A stretch of 64,000 bases of DNA, taken from assembly GCA_035718275.1 (NCBI GenBank), contig DASTHI010000006.1:124001-188000 (forward strand), given 5' to 3'. A model generated the notes under the pieces. It was not told where the DNA came from. It searched no databases and worked only from the letters and a program-made list of their open reading frames with translations. Origin of the DNA: Pseudolabrys sp035718275. Its GTDB lineage: Bacteria > Pseudomonadota > Alphaproteobacteria > Rhizobiales > Xanthobacteraceae. The position numbers and the translations under genes were made by a program. Shown piece by piece: positions 32,773 to 41,441 of the stretch (position 1 is its first letter; each line of letters starts with the position of its first letter).

Positions 32773-33741
32773 ATGATCAGGCGATCGATCGTGGCGGCGA
32801 TCTTTTTGATTGTGGGCATCGCCGGCTCGCAAGCCCAGGACTATCCGACGCGAAGCGGCATCGTGATCGTGCCGTTTGCCGCTGGCGGGCCGGCCGATGT
32901 CACTGGGCGCATTGTGGCGGATATCCTTACGCGCCATCTCGGCCAGCAGTTTGTGGTTGAAAATGTCGGCGGTGCTGGCGGCACGGTCGGGTCGCTTCGC
33001 GCTGCACGCGCCGCGCCGGACGGGTACACGCTCATCTCGGGTCATATGGGTACTCATGCAGCTGCGCCGATGTTCTATCCCAATCTGGGCTACGATCCCG
33101 AAAAGGATTTTGAGCCGATCGGGCTGATCGCCGAGCAGCCGGAACTGCTCACGGTGCGCAAGGATATCCCTGTCAACAACCTCAAGGAATTTGTCGCTTA
33201 CGCCAAGGCCAACGAGAAGAAGCTCAATATGGGTCACGCTGGCGTCGGCTCCGTCTCCTACGTCGGCTGTCTGCTCCTCAATTCTGCGATCGGCATTAAG
33301 CCGACCCTGGTCCCATTCACCGGAACGGCGCCGGTCATGAACGCAATCCTCGCCGGGCAGATCGACTATGACTGCGATCCTGTGCTCGGACCACTTCCGC
33401 ATGTGCGTGCGGGGACCGTGAAGGCGCTTGCCATCGCTTCCAAGAAACGCAGCGCGCTGCTACCGGACGTCCCTACGTCTCACGAGCAGGGCCTGCCCGA
33501 GTTCGACTGCGCGCCTTTCTATGCACTGTTTGCGCCCAAGGGCACCCCGCCGGCGGTCATCGACAAGCTCGCCGACGCGCTGAACAAGGGACTCAGCGAG
33601 GAGGCGGTGCAAAAGCGACTGACTGCGCTTGGCGCTGAAATCGCGGAGCCCAGCCGTCGCGGCCCGCAGGCGCTGGCGAAGCACGTCAGGAGCGAAATTG
33701 CGCGGCTGACGCCCATCCTCAAGGCTGCCGCAGCCAAATAG
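32773..33741 (+). CDS. Tripartite tricarboxylate transporter (TctC/Bug) solute-binding protein, orphan
   Basis: 322 residues from ATG 32773 with GGGAGGGGA upstream. A signal peptide (IVAAIFLIVGIAGSQA, then QDYPTR) precedes a type II periplasmic-binding fold. Family blocks: IVIVPFAAGGPADVTGR, VENVGGAGGTVGSLRAARA, PDGYTLISGHMG and LLPDVPTSHEQG. It would capture an organic acid for a TctAB permease, but no permease genes are nearby, as is common for Bug proteins. The nearest set is at 59-61 kb with its own binding proteins. Confidence 0.9.
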   Translation: MIRRSIVAAIFLIVGIAGSQAQDYPTRSGIVIVPFAAGGPADVTGRIVADILTRHLGQQFVVENVGGAGGTVGSLRAARAAPDGYTLISGHMGTHAAAPMFYPNLGYDPEKDFEPIGLIAEQPELLTVRKDIPVNNLKEFVAYAKANEKKLNMGHAGVGSVSYVGCLLLNSAIGIKPTLVPFTGTAPVMNAILAGQIDYDCDPVLGPLPHVRAGTVKALAIASKKRSALLPDVPTSHEQGLPEFDCAPFYALFAPKGTPPAVIDKLADALNKGLSEEAVQKRLTALGAEIAEPSRRGPQALAKHVRSEIARLTPILKAAAAK

Positions 33742-33763
33742 CGGCCGCGCGGCTGCGCCTGAA

Positions 33764-34732
33764 TCAGTTGCGGGCGAGATCCGCTGGTCTTGAGGCCTCC
33801 GTGCGCCCTCGGGGCGGTGCTACTGCGCGAAGAGTCTTCGCATTCGTGACGGTTTTCGGTTTCGTATCCGTCACGGTTTTTGGCGCCGCGGTCTTGGGAT
33901 TGACGGGCGGCTCCTTCACGCGTGGATTTGGCGGCGGCAGGGGGATCTGGTCGGGTCCGTTCCAGGCGAGCAGTCCGGCGGCTTCCTGACATGGCGCTGC
34001 GCGGGGAAGCTTGACGGCCGGAATGCCAGTTTGTGACCCGGTCCAGTTTTCCGCCGGCCAACCCGTGATGTTCCTCACGTAATCCTGCGTTTCCTGCGGG
34101 AGCGATCCCTTCTTGGCGAGCCAGTCCGAGATGCGCCGCGGCCCCGCATTGTAGGCCGCAGCGGCGAGACCGAGATTCCCGAATTTCCGATAGAGATCGC
34201 GCAACAGGCGCGCCGATGCGGGAATCGCCTGCAGCGGATCGAACGGATTGTCGAGGCCACGGTCGTTTGCGGTCTCGGGCATGAATTGAGCGATTCCCAA
34301 CGCGCCAGCTGAACTGATGGCGGCCGGTCTGAAACTACTCTCCTGATAGAGAAGCCTGATGAAAAAATGCGTCGGAAGATCGTTGCTGCGAGCTGCATGA
34401 GTGAGCGAGTCGCATATTTCCTCGCTCGAACGATAGACGACGGGTTTGAGGAGCGGGCGCAACGGCGCGAGCGGCAACACGACGGGCTCGTAGTTGGGGT
34501 TCATATCGGCGCTTGTGCTCTCCGACGGTTGGCCAGGCGGCCCCTCGGATGGCGGCAGAATGAAATCGGGCGCTGTAAGGGCGAGCCAGGCGATGACGAA
34601 CGCGCCGGCAATTCCGATTGCAGCATCTCGGAGAAGAGAAAGTCCGCTGCGGTGCACGATCGTGCCAGGCAAAAGGCCGACGATCGCGCCAACCATCAGG
34701 ACGACGAGTACGGTCTCGACTGAGAAATACAT
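33764..34732 (-). CDS. Membrane-anchored lytic transglycosylase with GlsB/YeaQ-like N-terminus
   Basis: 322 residues from ATG 34732 (GTG 34735 adjacent). The first 55 residues contain two transmembrane segments (about 5-27 and 35-53). The loop between them, IVHRSGLSLLRDAAIG, and the following IAGAFVIAWL resemble GlsB/YeaQ/YmgE transglycosylase-associated proteins. After a Pro-rich linker comes an SLT domain: the catalytic acid is Glu131 (LLYQESSFRPAAISSAGALG), with FMPETA and AAAYNAGPRRISDWL. The C-terminus is Pro/Lys/Thr-rich. It would cleave the glycan strands of peptidoglycan from the periplasmic face, which requires the N-terminus to be outside. Downstream of metY and a hydrolase gene. 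Confidence 0.82.
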   Translation of the reverse strand: MYFSVETVLVVLMVGAIVGLLPGTIVHRSGLSLLRDAAIGIAGAFVIAWLALTAPDFILPPSEGPPGQPSESTSADMNPNYEPVVLPLAPLRPLLKPVVYRSSEEICDSLTHAARSNDLPTHFFIRLLYQESSFRPAAISSAGALGIAQFMPETANDRGLDNPFDPLQAIPASARLLRDLYRKFGNLGLAAAAYNAGPRRISDWLAKKGSLPQETQDYVRNITGWPAENWTGSQTGIPAVKLPRAAPCQEAAGLLAWNGPDQIPLPPPNPRVKEPPVNPKTAAPKTVTDTKPKTVTNAKTLRAVAPPRGRTEASRPADLARN

Positions 34733-34843
34733 CACGCTACCTGCGGGTCGGCCGGAGACCGTCGCGCGTTAACATGACAAATATGCGGCAGCGGACTGGT
34801 GTCCTCAAGTGGTCGGGCCACCGCGTTGCTGCAGAAGGCGTTT

Positions 34844-35716
34844 TCAGGCTGAAAGTCGAGCCGCGAAGGGGAATTCGTGCTCAAGCGGGTCGGCCTGTCC
34901 CTCACCGCAATGCTCGGCGATGAGAGCAGCGAGCTGGCCGGGATGGGTATCCGGAAGCATGTGACCGCCGCCTGCGATCGTCCGCAGCTTCGCTCGCGGT
35001 AACGTGCGCACGAGATGAAGGCAGATCCTCCGTGCCGGCAGCGGCGAAACCTCGCCGGATATGATCAGCGCCGACACCTGAAGCTCCGCCAGATCGCGCG
35101 GCCGCGCGGGATCGTTCAAGGTTGACCAGAAATCGAGCGCCACCTTAGCGATGCGGCTCGCCAGCGCGGCGCGTTGCGATTGCGGCAATGCATCCCATGC
35201 TCCCTCGCCATTCCAGTAGTCGACGAAGCGGCGCATGGCGCCGCGATAATCGCCGCAGTTCAGGCCGCTCCCGATTGTGGTCGCGACGTCCGAGATCTCC
35301 CGGAAGGCGCGATCATCCAGTTCGTCGCCGTCGCGCAGTAGATGGAACGCGGCCGGCTCGATCAGCGTCAAAGTTCTGAGCGCTTCGGGATGGCGAAGCG
35401 CGAGCTGCAGCGCGACGGCGCCGCCGAAGGAATGGCCGACGACATGCGCTGGCTTCCCAACCTTTGCGATCAAGGCATGGATCAGGTGCGTCTCGACCGC
35501 CAGGTTGAAACTGCCATGTCCCGGCCAGTGCGTTGTGCCGCCGTAGCCGCAGAGATCGGGCGCGAGCACCTGGTAACGGGCACAAAGCGCGTCGGCTATG
35601 ACGTTCCATTGGCGGCCGGAGCCGCCTGTGCAATGCAGGAGCACGACCGGATCGCTGCGGCCAACAATCGAATATTGCACCGAAACATCGCCGACCTGGA
35701 TTTTAGACACGGTCAT
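34844..35716 (-). CDS. Alpha/beta hydrolase
   Basis: 290 residues from ATG 35716. Core motifs: VVLLHCTGGSGRQW (oxyanion region), DLCGYGGT, and the nucleophile elbow VVGHSFGGAVAL with the active serine. The acid is likely in the ALIISGEVSPLP region and the catalytic histidine in IAGGGHMLPDTHP. Substrate unknown. It starts 19 bases after the stop of metY, so it is probably cotranscribed with it. Its relation to sulfur metabolism is unclear; homoserine O-acetyltransferase (MetX) has the same fold, but the length and motifs do not look like MetX. Confidence 0.85.
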   Translation of the reverse strand: MTVSKIQVGDVSVQYSIVGRSDPVVLLHCTGGSGRQWNVIADALCARYQVLAPDLCGYGGTTHWPGHGSFNLAVETHLIHALIAKVGKPAHVVGHSFGGAVALQLALRHPEALRTLTLIEPAAFHLLRDGDELDDRAFREISDVATTIGSGLNCGDYRGAMRRFVDYWNGEGAWDALPQSQRAALASRIAKVALDFWSTLNDPARPRDLAELQVSALIISGEVSPLPARRICLHLVRTLPRAKLRTIAGGGHMLPDTHPGQLAALIAEHCGEGQADPLEHEFPFAARLSA

Positions 35717-35735
35717 CTCCGGCGCCCGGTCGGGT

Positions 35736-37049
35736 TCAGGCGGCGCGAAGCTTGCGTGAAGATGCCTCGAGTCCATGCCTGATGTCGGCAACGATATCGT
35801 CGATGTGCTCGATGCCGACCGACAGACGCACATAGCCGTCGGATACGCCGGTGGCTAACTGCTCTTCCACGGTCAGCTGCGAGTGCGTGGTGGTAGCAGG
35901 ATGAATGGCAAGGCTACGGGAATCCCCGATATTGGCCACGTGATAGTGCAATTGCAGCGCGTCGATGAAACGGCGGCCAGCCTCCTTGCCGCCGGCAAGT
36001 TCGAACCCGACCAGTCCACCGAACTGGCCTTTCAGGTAGCGGTCGGCGCGCGCGCGGTGCACGCCCTGCTGCTGCGAGGGATGGATGATCCGCGTCACTT
36101 CTTTCCGCGTGCGCAGAAAGTCGACCACCGCCTGTGCGTTCTGACAGTGCTGTTTCATGCGCAGCGCGAGGGTCTCGAGACCCTGGATGATGAGGAACGC
36201 ATTGAATGGCGAAAGCGCCGCCCCGATGTCGCGCAGCAGCGTAACGCGCGCCTTGATGGCGTAGGCAATCGGACCGAGCGGCTTGACGGCTTCGGTCCAC
36301 ACCGCACCGTGATAGCTGGGATCTGGAGTGTTCAGTGCAGGCTGCCGCTCGGGATGAGCCGCCCAATCGAAATTGCCGCCGTCGATGATCAATCCGCCGA
36401 TCGAGTTTCCGTGTCCGCCAAGATATTTCGTGGCGGAGTAGACAACGACAGCGGCACCGTGCTCAAGCGGCCGCGTGAGCATCGGTGTCGCCGTGTTGTC
36501 GACGATAAGAGGAATCCCAAGCGGGCGCCCTATGGCCGCGACTTCCGCGATCGGAAAAACCGTCAGCTTCGGATTGGGAAGGCTCTCAGCATAGTAGGCA
36601 CGCGTCTTCTCGTCGCTTGCGCGTCGGAAATTTTCCGGATCGATGGGGTCGACGAAACGAACCTCGATGCCCTGGTCCTTCAGCGTGTGGGCAAACAGGT
36701 TCCAAGTGCCGCCGTATAGATCCGTCGAGCTGACGATGTTGTCTCCCGCGCGGGCGAGGTTTTGGAGCGCGAAGGCGGATGCAGCCTGTCCCGAGGCGAG
36801 CGCTAGTCCGGCAACACCGCCTTCAAGTGCCGCGACGCGCTTTTCGAGAACATCATTGGTGGGGTTCATGATCCGCGTGTAAATGTTGCCGAGCTCCTTG
36901 AGCGCAAACAGGTTGCTGGCGTGCTCGGTGTCACGAAATTGATAGGATGTGGTCTGATAGATTGGCACCGCGACCGCACCGGTCGACGGATCCGCTCGCC
37001 AGCCGGCGTGAAGAGCCAGAGTTTCGAGGTGAAATGACTGTGTGGACAT
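35736..37049 (-). CDS. metY: O-acetylhomoserine sulfhydrylase
   Basis: 437 residues from ATG 37049; 10 further codons upstream are open. A PLP enzyme of the Cys/Met metabolism family: N-terminal TLALHAGWRADPSTGAVAVP, then YTRIMNPTNDVLEKRVAALE, and the PLP lysine Lys208 in VVVYSATKYLGGHGN. The length of about 430 separates it from shorter cystathionine enzymes. It makes homocysteine from O-acetylhomoserine and sulfide (or methionine with methanethiol). An inverted repeat lies in its 5' leader. The alpha/beta hydrolase follows closely. Confidence 0.93.
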   Translation of the reverse strand: MSTQSFHLETLALHAGWRADPSTGAVAVPIYQTTSYQFRDTEHASNLFALKELGNIYTRIMNPTNDVLEKRVAALEGGVAGLALASGQAASAFALQNLARAGDNIVSSTDLYGGTWNLFAHTLKDQGIEVRFVDPIDPENFRRASDEKTRAYYAESLPNPKLTVFPIAEVAAIGRPLGIPLIVDNTATPMLTRPLEHGAAVVVYSATKYLGGHGNSIGGLIIDGGNFDWAAHPERQPALNTPDPSYHGAVWTEAVKPLGPIAYAIKARVTLLRDIGAALSPFNAFLIIQGLETLALRMKQHCQNAQAVVDFLRTRKEVTRIIHPSQQQGVHRARADRYLKGQFGGLVGFELAGGKEAGRRFIDALQLHYHVANIGDSRSLAIHPATTTHSQLTVEEQLATGVSDGYVRLSVGIEHIDDIVADIRHGLEASSRKLRAA

Positions 37050-37400
37050 CGATCGGTTTCCTGATCCGGGCCGGCGCATTCGGCGGCTGGTTGAATTTTG
37101 CAGGTCTATATCTGCTGCGCGGCCGGCAGTCCTTGAGCCGGCCTTGATTTTCCCTTGAGGACCGCTGGATTTCTCGGGGGCGAGGACAAATGGCGCGAAA
37201 ATGTGGCCTTTAAGAAGGTGTGCTCAGCACCGCCCCAATGAAGACGACGCTTCGGCGTGAGTTTTGGCGTGCGGTACTGGCGTTAAAATGTGCTTACCGA
37301 AACGGCTTGATTGCCGGTGTGGGTGTGCCCCTTCCGGTAAGCCCTCATCGTCTAATGAATTTCAGCGGACAATTTGGATCATTCGGTATGGAGCGTCTTC
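37050..37400. other. 351-base region between divergent metY and a membrane protein gene
   Basis: Should hold promoters for both genes. GGCCGGC (37121-37127) and GCCGGCC (37137-37143) form a perfect 7-bp inverted repeat with a 9-base loop, about 72 bases upstream of the metY start, so it is probably in the metY leader. I looked for SAM-II-type and other methionine riboswitch motifs and saw none. The remainder has no gene-like frame. Confidence 0.4.
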
Positions 37401-37805
37401 ATGCAGCAGAACCAGCTTCTCCCCAGCATCGACAGTAGCAAGCGTTACGGAAAACCGGCGCGCGAATACCTCGCGCTCGCGATCTGGTCGATCGTCCTCG
37501 TCGGCCTGCTCATTCTCGCCGGTAACGGCCAGTCCAAACTGATGACTGGCGGACTCATTCTCCTGATGACCGGCGCCTATTCAACCTTCTTCCTCGGCAG
37601 GACCTTGAAGTGGCGGCTCAGCCACAGCGCTCCGTACCTCTTCGCGATTGTCGGTGCCGTGCTTTTGGGGCTGGCTCCCGATTTCCGGCATGCCGTCCAG
37701 GCCACTGTGCTTTTCGTGGCCGTGACCGCTCTCATGCACGGTTCGGTCGTTCACGAAATCCGCAAAGCGTTCCAGCAGGAGGAGTTGCTCGGAGCAAGCG
37801 CCTGA
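37401..37805 (+). CDS. Small integral membrane protein of unknown function
   Basis: 134 residues from ATG 37401. Four hydrophobic segments: YLALAIWSIVLVGLLILAG, MTGGLILLMTGAYSTFFLG, APYLFAIVGAVLLGLAP and QATVLFVAVTALMHG. Both ends are soluble, the C-terminus charged (VVHEIRKAFQQEEL). No family recognised. Convergent with the DUF6064 gene, 37 bases apart. Confidence 0.6.
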   Translation: MQQNQLLPSIDSSKRYGKPAREYLALAIWSIVLVGLLILAGNGQSKLMTGGLILLMTGAYSTFFLGRTLKWRLSHSAPYLFAIVGAVLLGLAPDFRHAVQATVLFVAVTALMHGSVVHEIRKAFQQEELLGASA

Positions 37806-37842
37806 CACGGCTGTCGCGGCGCAGAGGCCCCACAGTGGGGGC

Positions 37843-38529
37843 TCAGCGCGCGGGCCTCACCGAAGTGTGCGACGGTGCGATAGCCGCAATGAGCAGTGCG
37901 GTCAACGCACCGGCCGGCGCGACGAAGAAGCCGGCCGCCTGCATGGTCCAGAGCGTCAAACCGGTGGCGAGACACCAGACGGCGGGCACGATCATTAAGG
38001 CCCAGCGGCCGCCGTCCCGGGACATAGCGAGCAATGCCAGCGTTGCGAGTGCGGTGGGATCGGGCGCCAACCCGAATATCTCGGCCGCCCAGGTGCTTCG
38101 GCCCGACAACGGTGCGACAAACGGATAGCCGATCAGGCTAAAGCAGAACAGCGCAACGGCAAGCATGTCGGCAGCTCGACGCTGCGGGGCGAGCTTTATC
38201 CGACCCGCAAGCGCGCCGATCGACAGCAGTGCAACGCCCTGCAATGCAAACAGCGGCGCGACGTACACCGAGGCCCAGTTGATGTCGGCATAGCGATTCC
38301 AGAAGAACTCCCAGGCGATCCAGATCCAGACGAGGCCAAGGAGCGCCGCAATCAAGCGATCACCGCCGCGAATCCGATTGAGCAGCAGCCACAGAATGGC
38401 AAGACCGCAAGCCAGCGAAACAATCGCGAGCGGCCACAATGAGCGATTGTAGAGCTCAAACATGCGATAGTAGACGCGCGGCGAGAACAGCAAAAAATCC
38501 GAAGGCGTGTAGGTCCACCACTCGGACAT
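37843..38529 (-). CDS. DUF6064 family membrane protein
   Basis: 228 residues with about six transmembrane segments. The N-terminus MSEWWTYTPSDFLLFSPRVY is characteristic of DUF6064 proteins, whose function is unknown. Its ATG directly follows the TGA of the aldo/keto reductase gene with no base between, so translation is coupled. Similar membrane proteins are often found next to oxidoreductases, hinting at a membrane complex; that is inference. Confidence 0.75.
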   Translation of the reverse strand: MSEWWTYTPSDFLLFSPRVYYRMFELYNRSLWPLAIVSLACGLAILWLLLNRIRGGDRLIAALLGLVWIWIAWEFFWNRYADINWASVYVAPLFALQGVALLSIGALAGRIKLAPQRRAADMLAVALFCFSLIGYPFVAPLSGRSTWAAEIFGLAPDPTALATLALLAMSRDGGRWALMIVPAVWCLATGLTLWTMQAAGFFVAPAGALTALLIAAIAPSHTSVRPAR

Positions 38530-39444
38530 TCAGAGCTGCCTGACATACTCCGCCATGCGGCGACGCAGAGGCTCATCCGGCAACACGCCCGATGCCGCCG
38601 CGAGATTCTCGCGCACATGATCGACTCGGGTCGTAGCTGGGATGGCGCAGGTGACCGCCGGATGTGAAATGATAAACTTGAGCAGGAACTGCGCCCAGCT
38701 CGATGCGCCGGTCTCCGCGATCCACTTCGGCAACGGGCGGCGCTGCACGGCGTCGATCAATTCGCCCTGACGGAAAGGACGGTTCACAATGACGCCTATG
38801 CCCCGCTCCATCCCCAGCGGCAGAATGCGCGCTTCAACCTCGCGGTCGAGGACATTGTACGTCACCTGCACGAAATCGATCGGCTGACTGGCCATAATGC
38901 GCAAGACATCGCGATGTCGACGTCCCTCCGAAGTCGTGATGCCGACGTAGCGCAGCTTGCCATCCGCCTTCATCTTGAACAGCGTCGGGAGGTGCCGCTC
39001 CCAAGACAGCAGATTATGGACCTGGACGAGATCGAAACGCGACACGCCCCAATAGCGACGCGAGCGCTCGATCTGTTCCGGACCGCTTGCAGGATTCGAG
39101 ATCCACACCTTGTCGGCTGAAAACAAGGTTCGTGGATAGCGGAGCTTCTTGAGGCCATAGCCGATCGTCGGCTGCGAGGAGCCGTACATCGGGGAGGAAT
39201 CGATCATGCGTCCTCCGGACTCGAAGAAAGCCGCCATCACGGCTGCGCAATCGTCCTGAAGCTCGCGGTCATTGCCGACATTGAAGGTGATCCAACTGCC
39301 GAGGCCGACGAGCGGCAGTCGCTCGCCTATCGCCGGAATTGCTCGCGTCAGCGGCGAGGCATCCTGGCCCCACGCCTTTGGCAAAGCCGCTCCCCCGAGC
39401 GTTGCCGCCACGATCCCCTGCAGAATCTGCCGCCGTGTTTGCAT
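38530..39444 (-). CDS. Aldo/keto reductase with twin-arginine signal
   Basis: 304 residues from ATG 39444. The N-terminus MQTRRQILQGIVAATLGGAA is a twin-arginine signal, so export folded with cofactor is predicted. The catalytic tetrad of the AKR barrel is visible: Asp and Tyr in GGRMIDSSPMYGSSQ, Lys in LFSADKVWIS, His in FDLVQVHNLLSW. The NADPH-binding end shows TCAIPATTRVDHVRENL. AKRs are normally cytoplasmic, so an exported one with NADPH dependence is puzzling; the cofactor may be bound before export. Coupled to DUF6064. Confidence 0.82.
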   Translation of the reverse strand: MQTRRQILQGIVAATLGGAALPKAWGQDASPLTRAIPAIGERLPLVGLGSWITFNVGNDRELQDDCAAVMAAFFESGGRMIDSSPMYGSSQPTIGYGLKKLRYPRTLFSADKVWISNPASGPEQIERSRRYWGVSRFDLVQVHNLLSWERHLPTLFKMKADGKLRYVGITTSEGRRHRDVLRIMASQPIDFVQVTYNVLDREVEARILPLGMERGIGVIVNRPFRQGELIDAVQRRPLPKWIAETGASSWAQFLLKFIISHPAVTCAIPATTRVDHVRENLAAASGVLPDEPLRRRMAEYVRQL

Positions 39445-39639
39445 GTGCGCTCCGCTCGCCTGCCGCACCTCGTCGTCGTCAGGGCGGCGTAAATGCGCCC
39501 GCAGTCACGACTGCTGTATGTGGGGCCTCCAGCGCGTCGCGCGAAGCCCGTCCGCTTGTGGCAGTGACAGCTTACCGCCCGGTTCCATCTGAGGATAAGC
39601 GTGCCTTGAGCCGCGGCACCGCGTAATCGATAAAAGGCG

Positions 39640-39843
39640 GTGCGCTTTGCCGTCAAGGTCGTGCGCGAGCGAGGCCGAGTTGAGGAAAACGACATCAGGG
39701 CCCTCAGGGGCGCCGGCTACGACGATGCACAGATCATCGAGATCGTGCTGCACGTCGCGCTTAATACCTGGACGAACTACGTCAACGAAGTTGCAAAGAC
39801 CGAAATCGATTTTCCCGTCGCCGAAGGCCTGAAAGCGGCGTGA
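39640..39843 (+). pseudogene. Remnant of a carboxymuconolactone decarboxylase/AhpD-like gene (C-terminal half only)
   Basis: The 67-residue frame reads MRFAVKVVRERGRV (as GTG) then DAQIIEIVLHVALNTWTNYVNEVAKTEIDFPVAEG. It matches by eye the C-terminal half of CMD-family peroxidase-related proteins of about 180 residues. A stop (TAA 39631-39633) lies just upstream in frame. The N-terminal half with the usual CxxC motif is absent from the 200 bases before it, which end at the start of the aldo/keto reductase. So this looks like a truncated gene, though a short independently translated protein cannot be excluded. Confidence 0.6.
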
Positions 39844-39924
39844 TCGCATTGGCGGAGAACTGCCGCATCCTAGAGGGTGCGAGAAATGCATCGATACCGA
39901 ACGAGATCGTCTCACTGCCGCGAA

Positions 39925-39952
39925 AGTCGCACGCCTGTGACGGCGTGCGACT
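39925..39952 (-). terminator. Terminator of the cysteine synthase-glutaredoxin gene
   Basis: AGTCGCACGCC (39925-39935) and GGCGTGCGACT (39942-39952) form a perfect 11-bp stem with a 6-base loop. On the minus strand it begins inside the stop codon of the fusion gene and is followed by TTTCG. A strong, stop-codon-overlapping terminator. Confidence 0.65.
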
Positions 39953-41441
39953 ATCGCGGATGCAGCCACTTTGGCAGAAACGAATAGGCGTTCACATCCG
40001 CGCCGGCCTTGACGGTAATGCCGTTATCACGGAGCAGTTGATGCAAACGTCCATCATTGAAAGCGTCAAAAGTTTCGGCGCATCCGCCGATGTGCCGGTC
40101 GCCGACGAATATCTGCGGAATTGTCGGCGAGTTGGTGCGCTCCTTGAGCACAGTCCGGACTTTGCCGCCCCAGTTGTCCTTCTGGTATTCGGCCGAGTCG
40201 AGATCGATCGAGCGATAGGGAATATCGAAGGCCTTGAACAGCCTGCGGACCGACCAGCAGAACTCGCACCATTCAAGAGCGAACATCACGACCGGTTGTG
40301 CGGCATCGGACGTCACTTCGTTCACAAAAGCCGCGGCTTTCGGATCGGGGCGTGCCGGCGCTGCGGCAGGCGCGTTGGCGGGAGCAGGCGACGCCTTGTC
40401 GAAGCGATAGCGTGGCGTCGAGCGGGATATGTCGATCTCTTCCACCGTCATTTCGGCGGGTATGTCCTCAAACAGTGGTGTGCTCAGATAGCGTTCGCCG
40501 GTATCCGGCAGCATGCACAGCACCTTGGTGCCTTTGCCAGCGCGCTCGCAGACTTGCAGCGCTCCGGCGAATGTCGCGCCTCCGGTTATGCCGGTGAAGA
40601 TTCCTTCCTTCTGCGCCAGCTCGCGTGAGAAGCGCAGCGCGTCGCCGCCCTTGATCGGAAGCACCTCATCGATGAGCCGGTCATTAACGGCATCCTCTGC
40701 AAGTTTGGGGATGAAATCCGGCGTCCAGCCCTGCATCACGTGCGGCCGAAATGAGGGATGGCTTTCGGATGGCGCCCCGTCCGCGCGGCGCGCCTGCCGA
40801 ATGCCGCTGGCCAGCAGCGGTGAATTGTCCGGCTCGCAAGCAACAATCCTTGTTTGCGGGCGCTCCTTTTTCAGCACGCGGGCTACGCCTTTGAGCGTGC
40901 CGCCGGTGCCGAGCCCGGTCACCCAGTAGTCAAGCCGGTCGCCCGCAAAAGCCTCGAGAATCTCGACAGCTGTCGTTTTCGAGTGAAAATCCGGATTGGC
41001 CTCATTCTCGAATTGGCGGCAGAGAAACCAGCCGTGCCTGTCCGCCAGTTCCTTCGCCTTGGCCAGCATTCCGGTGCCCTTTTCCGATGCCGGCGTCAGC
41101 ACGACTTTGGCGCCGAGGAAACGCATCAGCTTGCGGCGTTCAACGCTGAAATTCTCCGCCATTGTGACGACGAGCGGATAGCCCTTCCGCGCGCAGACCA
41201 TGGCGAGGCCAATGCCGGTATTTCCGCTGGTCGCTTCGATGACGGTCTGGCCGGGCTTCAATTCGCCGCTGCGCTCCGCGGCTTCGATGATGCCAAGCGC
41301 GAGCCGGTCTTTTACCGAACCGAGCGGATTGAATGACTCCAGCTTCACGAAAAGCTCGACGCCGGAGGGCGCCAGCTTCGCGACCCTGACGACAGGCGTA
41401 TGACCCACAGTTTCCAGGATACTTTCGAACCGTCGCGCCAT
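39951..41441 (-). CDS. Cysteine synthase fused to a C-terminal glutaredoxin domain
   Basis: 496 residues from ATG 41441. Residues about 1-320 are an O-acetylserine sulfhydrylase/cystathionine beta-synthase type PLP domain: NPLGSVKDRLALGI (PLP Lys44), EATSGNTGIGLA and VTGLGTGGTLKGVARV. A Pro/Ala linker (SPAPANAPAAAPARP) leads to a glutaredoxin domain from about residue 380: redox site Cys392-x-x-Cys395 in EWCEFCWSVRRLF, and the glutathione-binding TIPQIFVGDRHIGGCAE. The PLP part makes cysteine (or cystathionine-like products) from activated serine. The attached glutaredoxin suggests redox control or use of a glutathione-bound sulfur donor. Downstream of an aminotransferase gene on the same strand, with its own terminator. 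Confidence 0.9.
   Translation of the reverse strand: MARRFESILETVGHTPVVRVAKLAPSGVELFVKLESFNPLGSVKDRLALGIIEAAERSGELKPGQTVIEATSGNTGIGLAMVCARKGYPLVVTMAENFSVERRKLMRFLGAKVVLTPASEKGTGMLAKAKELADRHGWFLCRQFENEANPDFHSKTTAVEILEAFAGDRLDYWVTGLGTGGTLKGVARVLKKERPQTRIVACEPDNSPLLASGIRQARRADGAPSESHPSFRPHVMQGWTPDFIPKLAEDAVNDRLIDEVLPIKGGDALRFSRELAQKEGIFTGITGGATFAGALQVCERAGKGTKVLCMLPDTGERYLSTPLFEDIPAEMTVEEIDISRSTPRYRFDKASPAPANAPAAAPARPDPKAAAFVNEVTSDAAQPVVMFALEWCEFCWSVRRLFKAFDIPYRSIDLDSAEYQKDNWGGKVRTVLKERTNSPTIPQIFVGDRHIGGCAETFDAFNDGRLHQLLRDNGITVKAGADVNAYSFLPKWLHPR

Noticed and set aside
37050..37250. Possible SAM riboswitch upstream of metY
   Set aside because: I looked for the SAM-II and other methionine-riboswitch core sequences and did not find them; only a simple inverted repeat is present.
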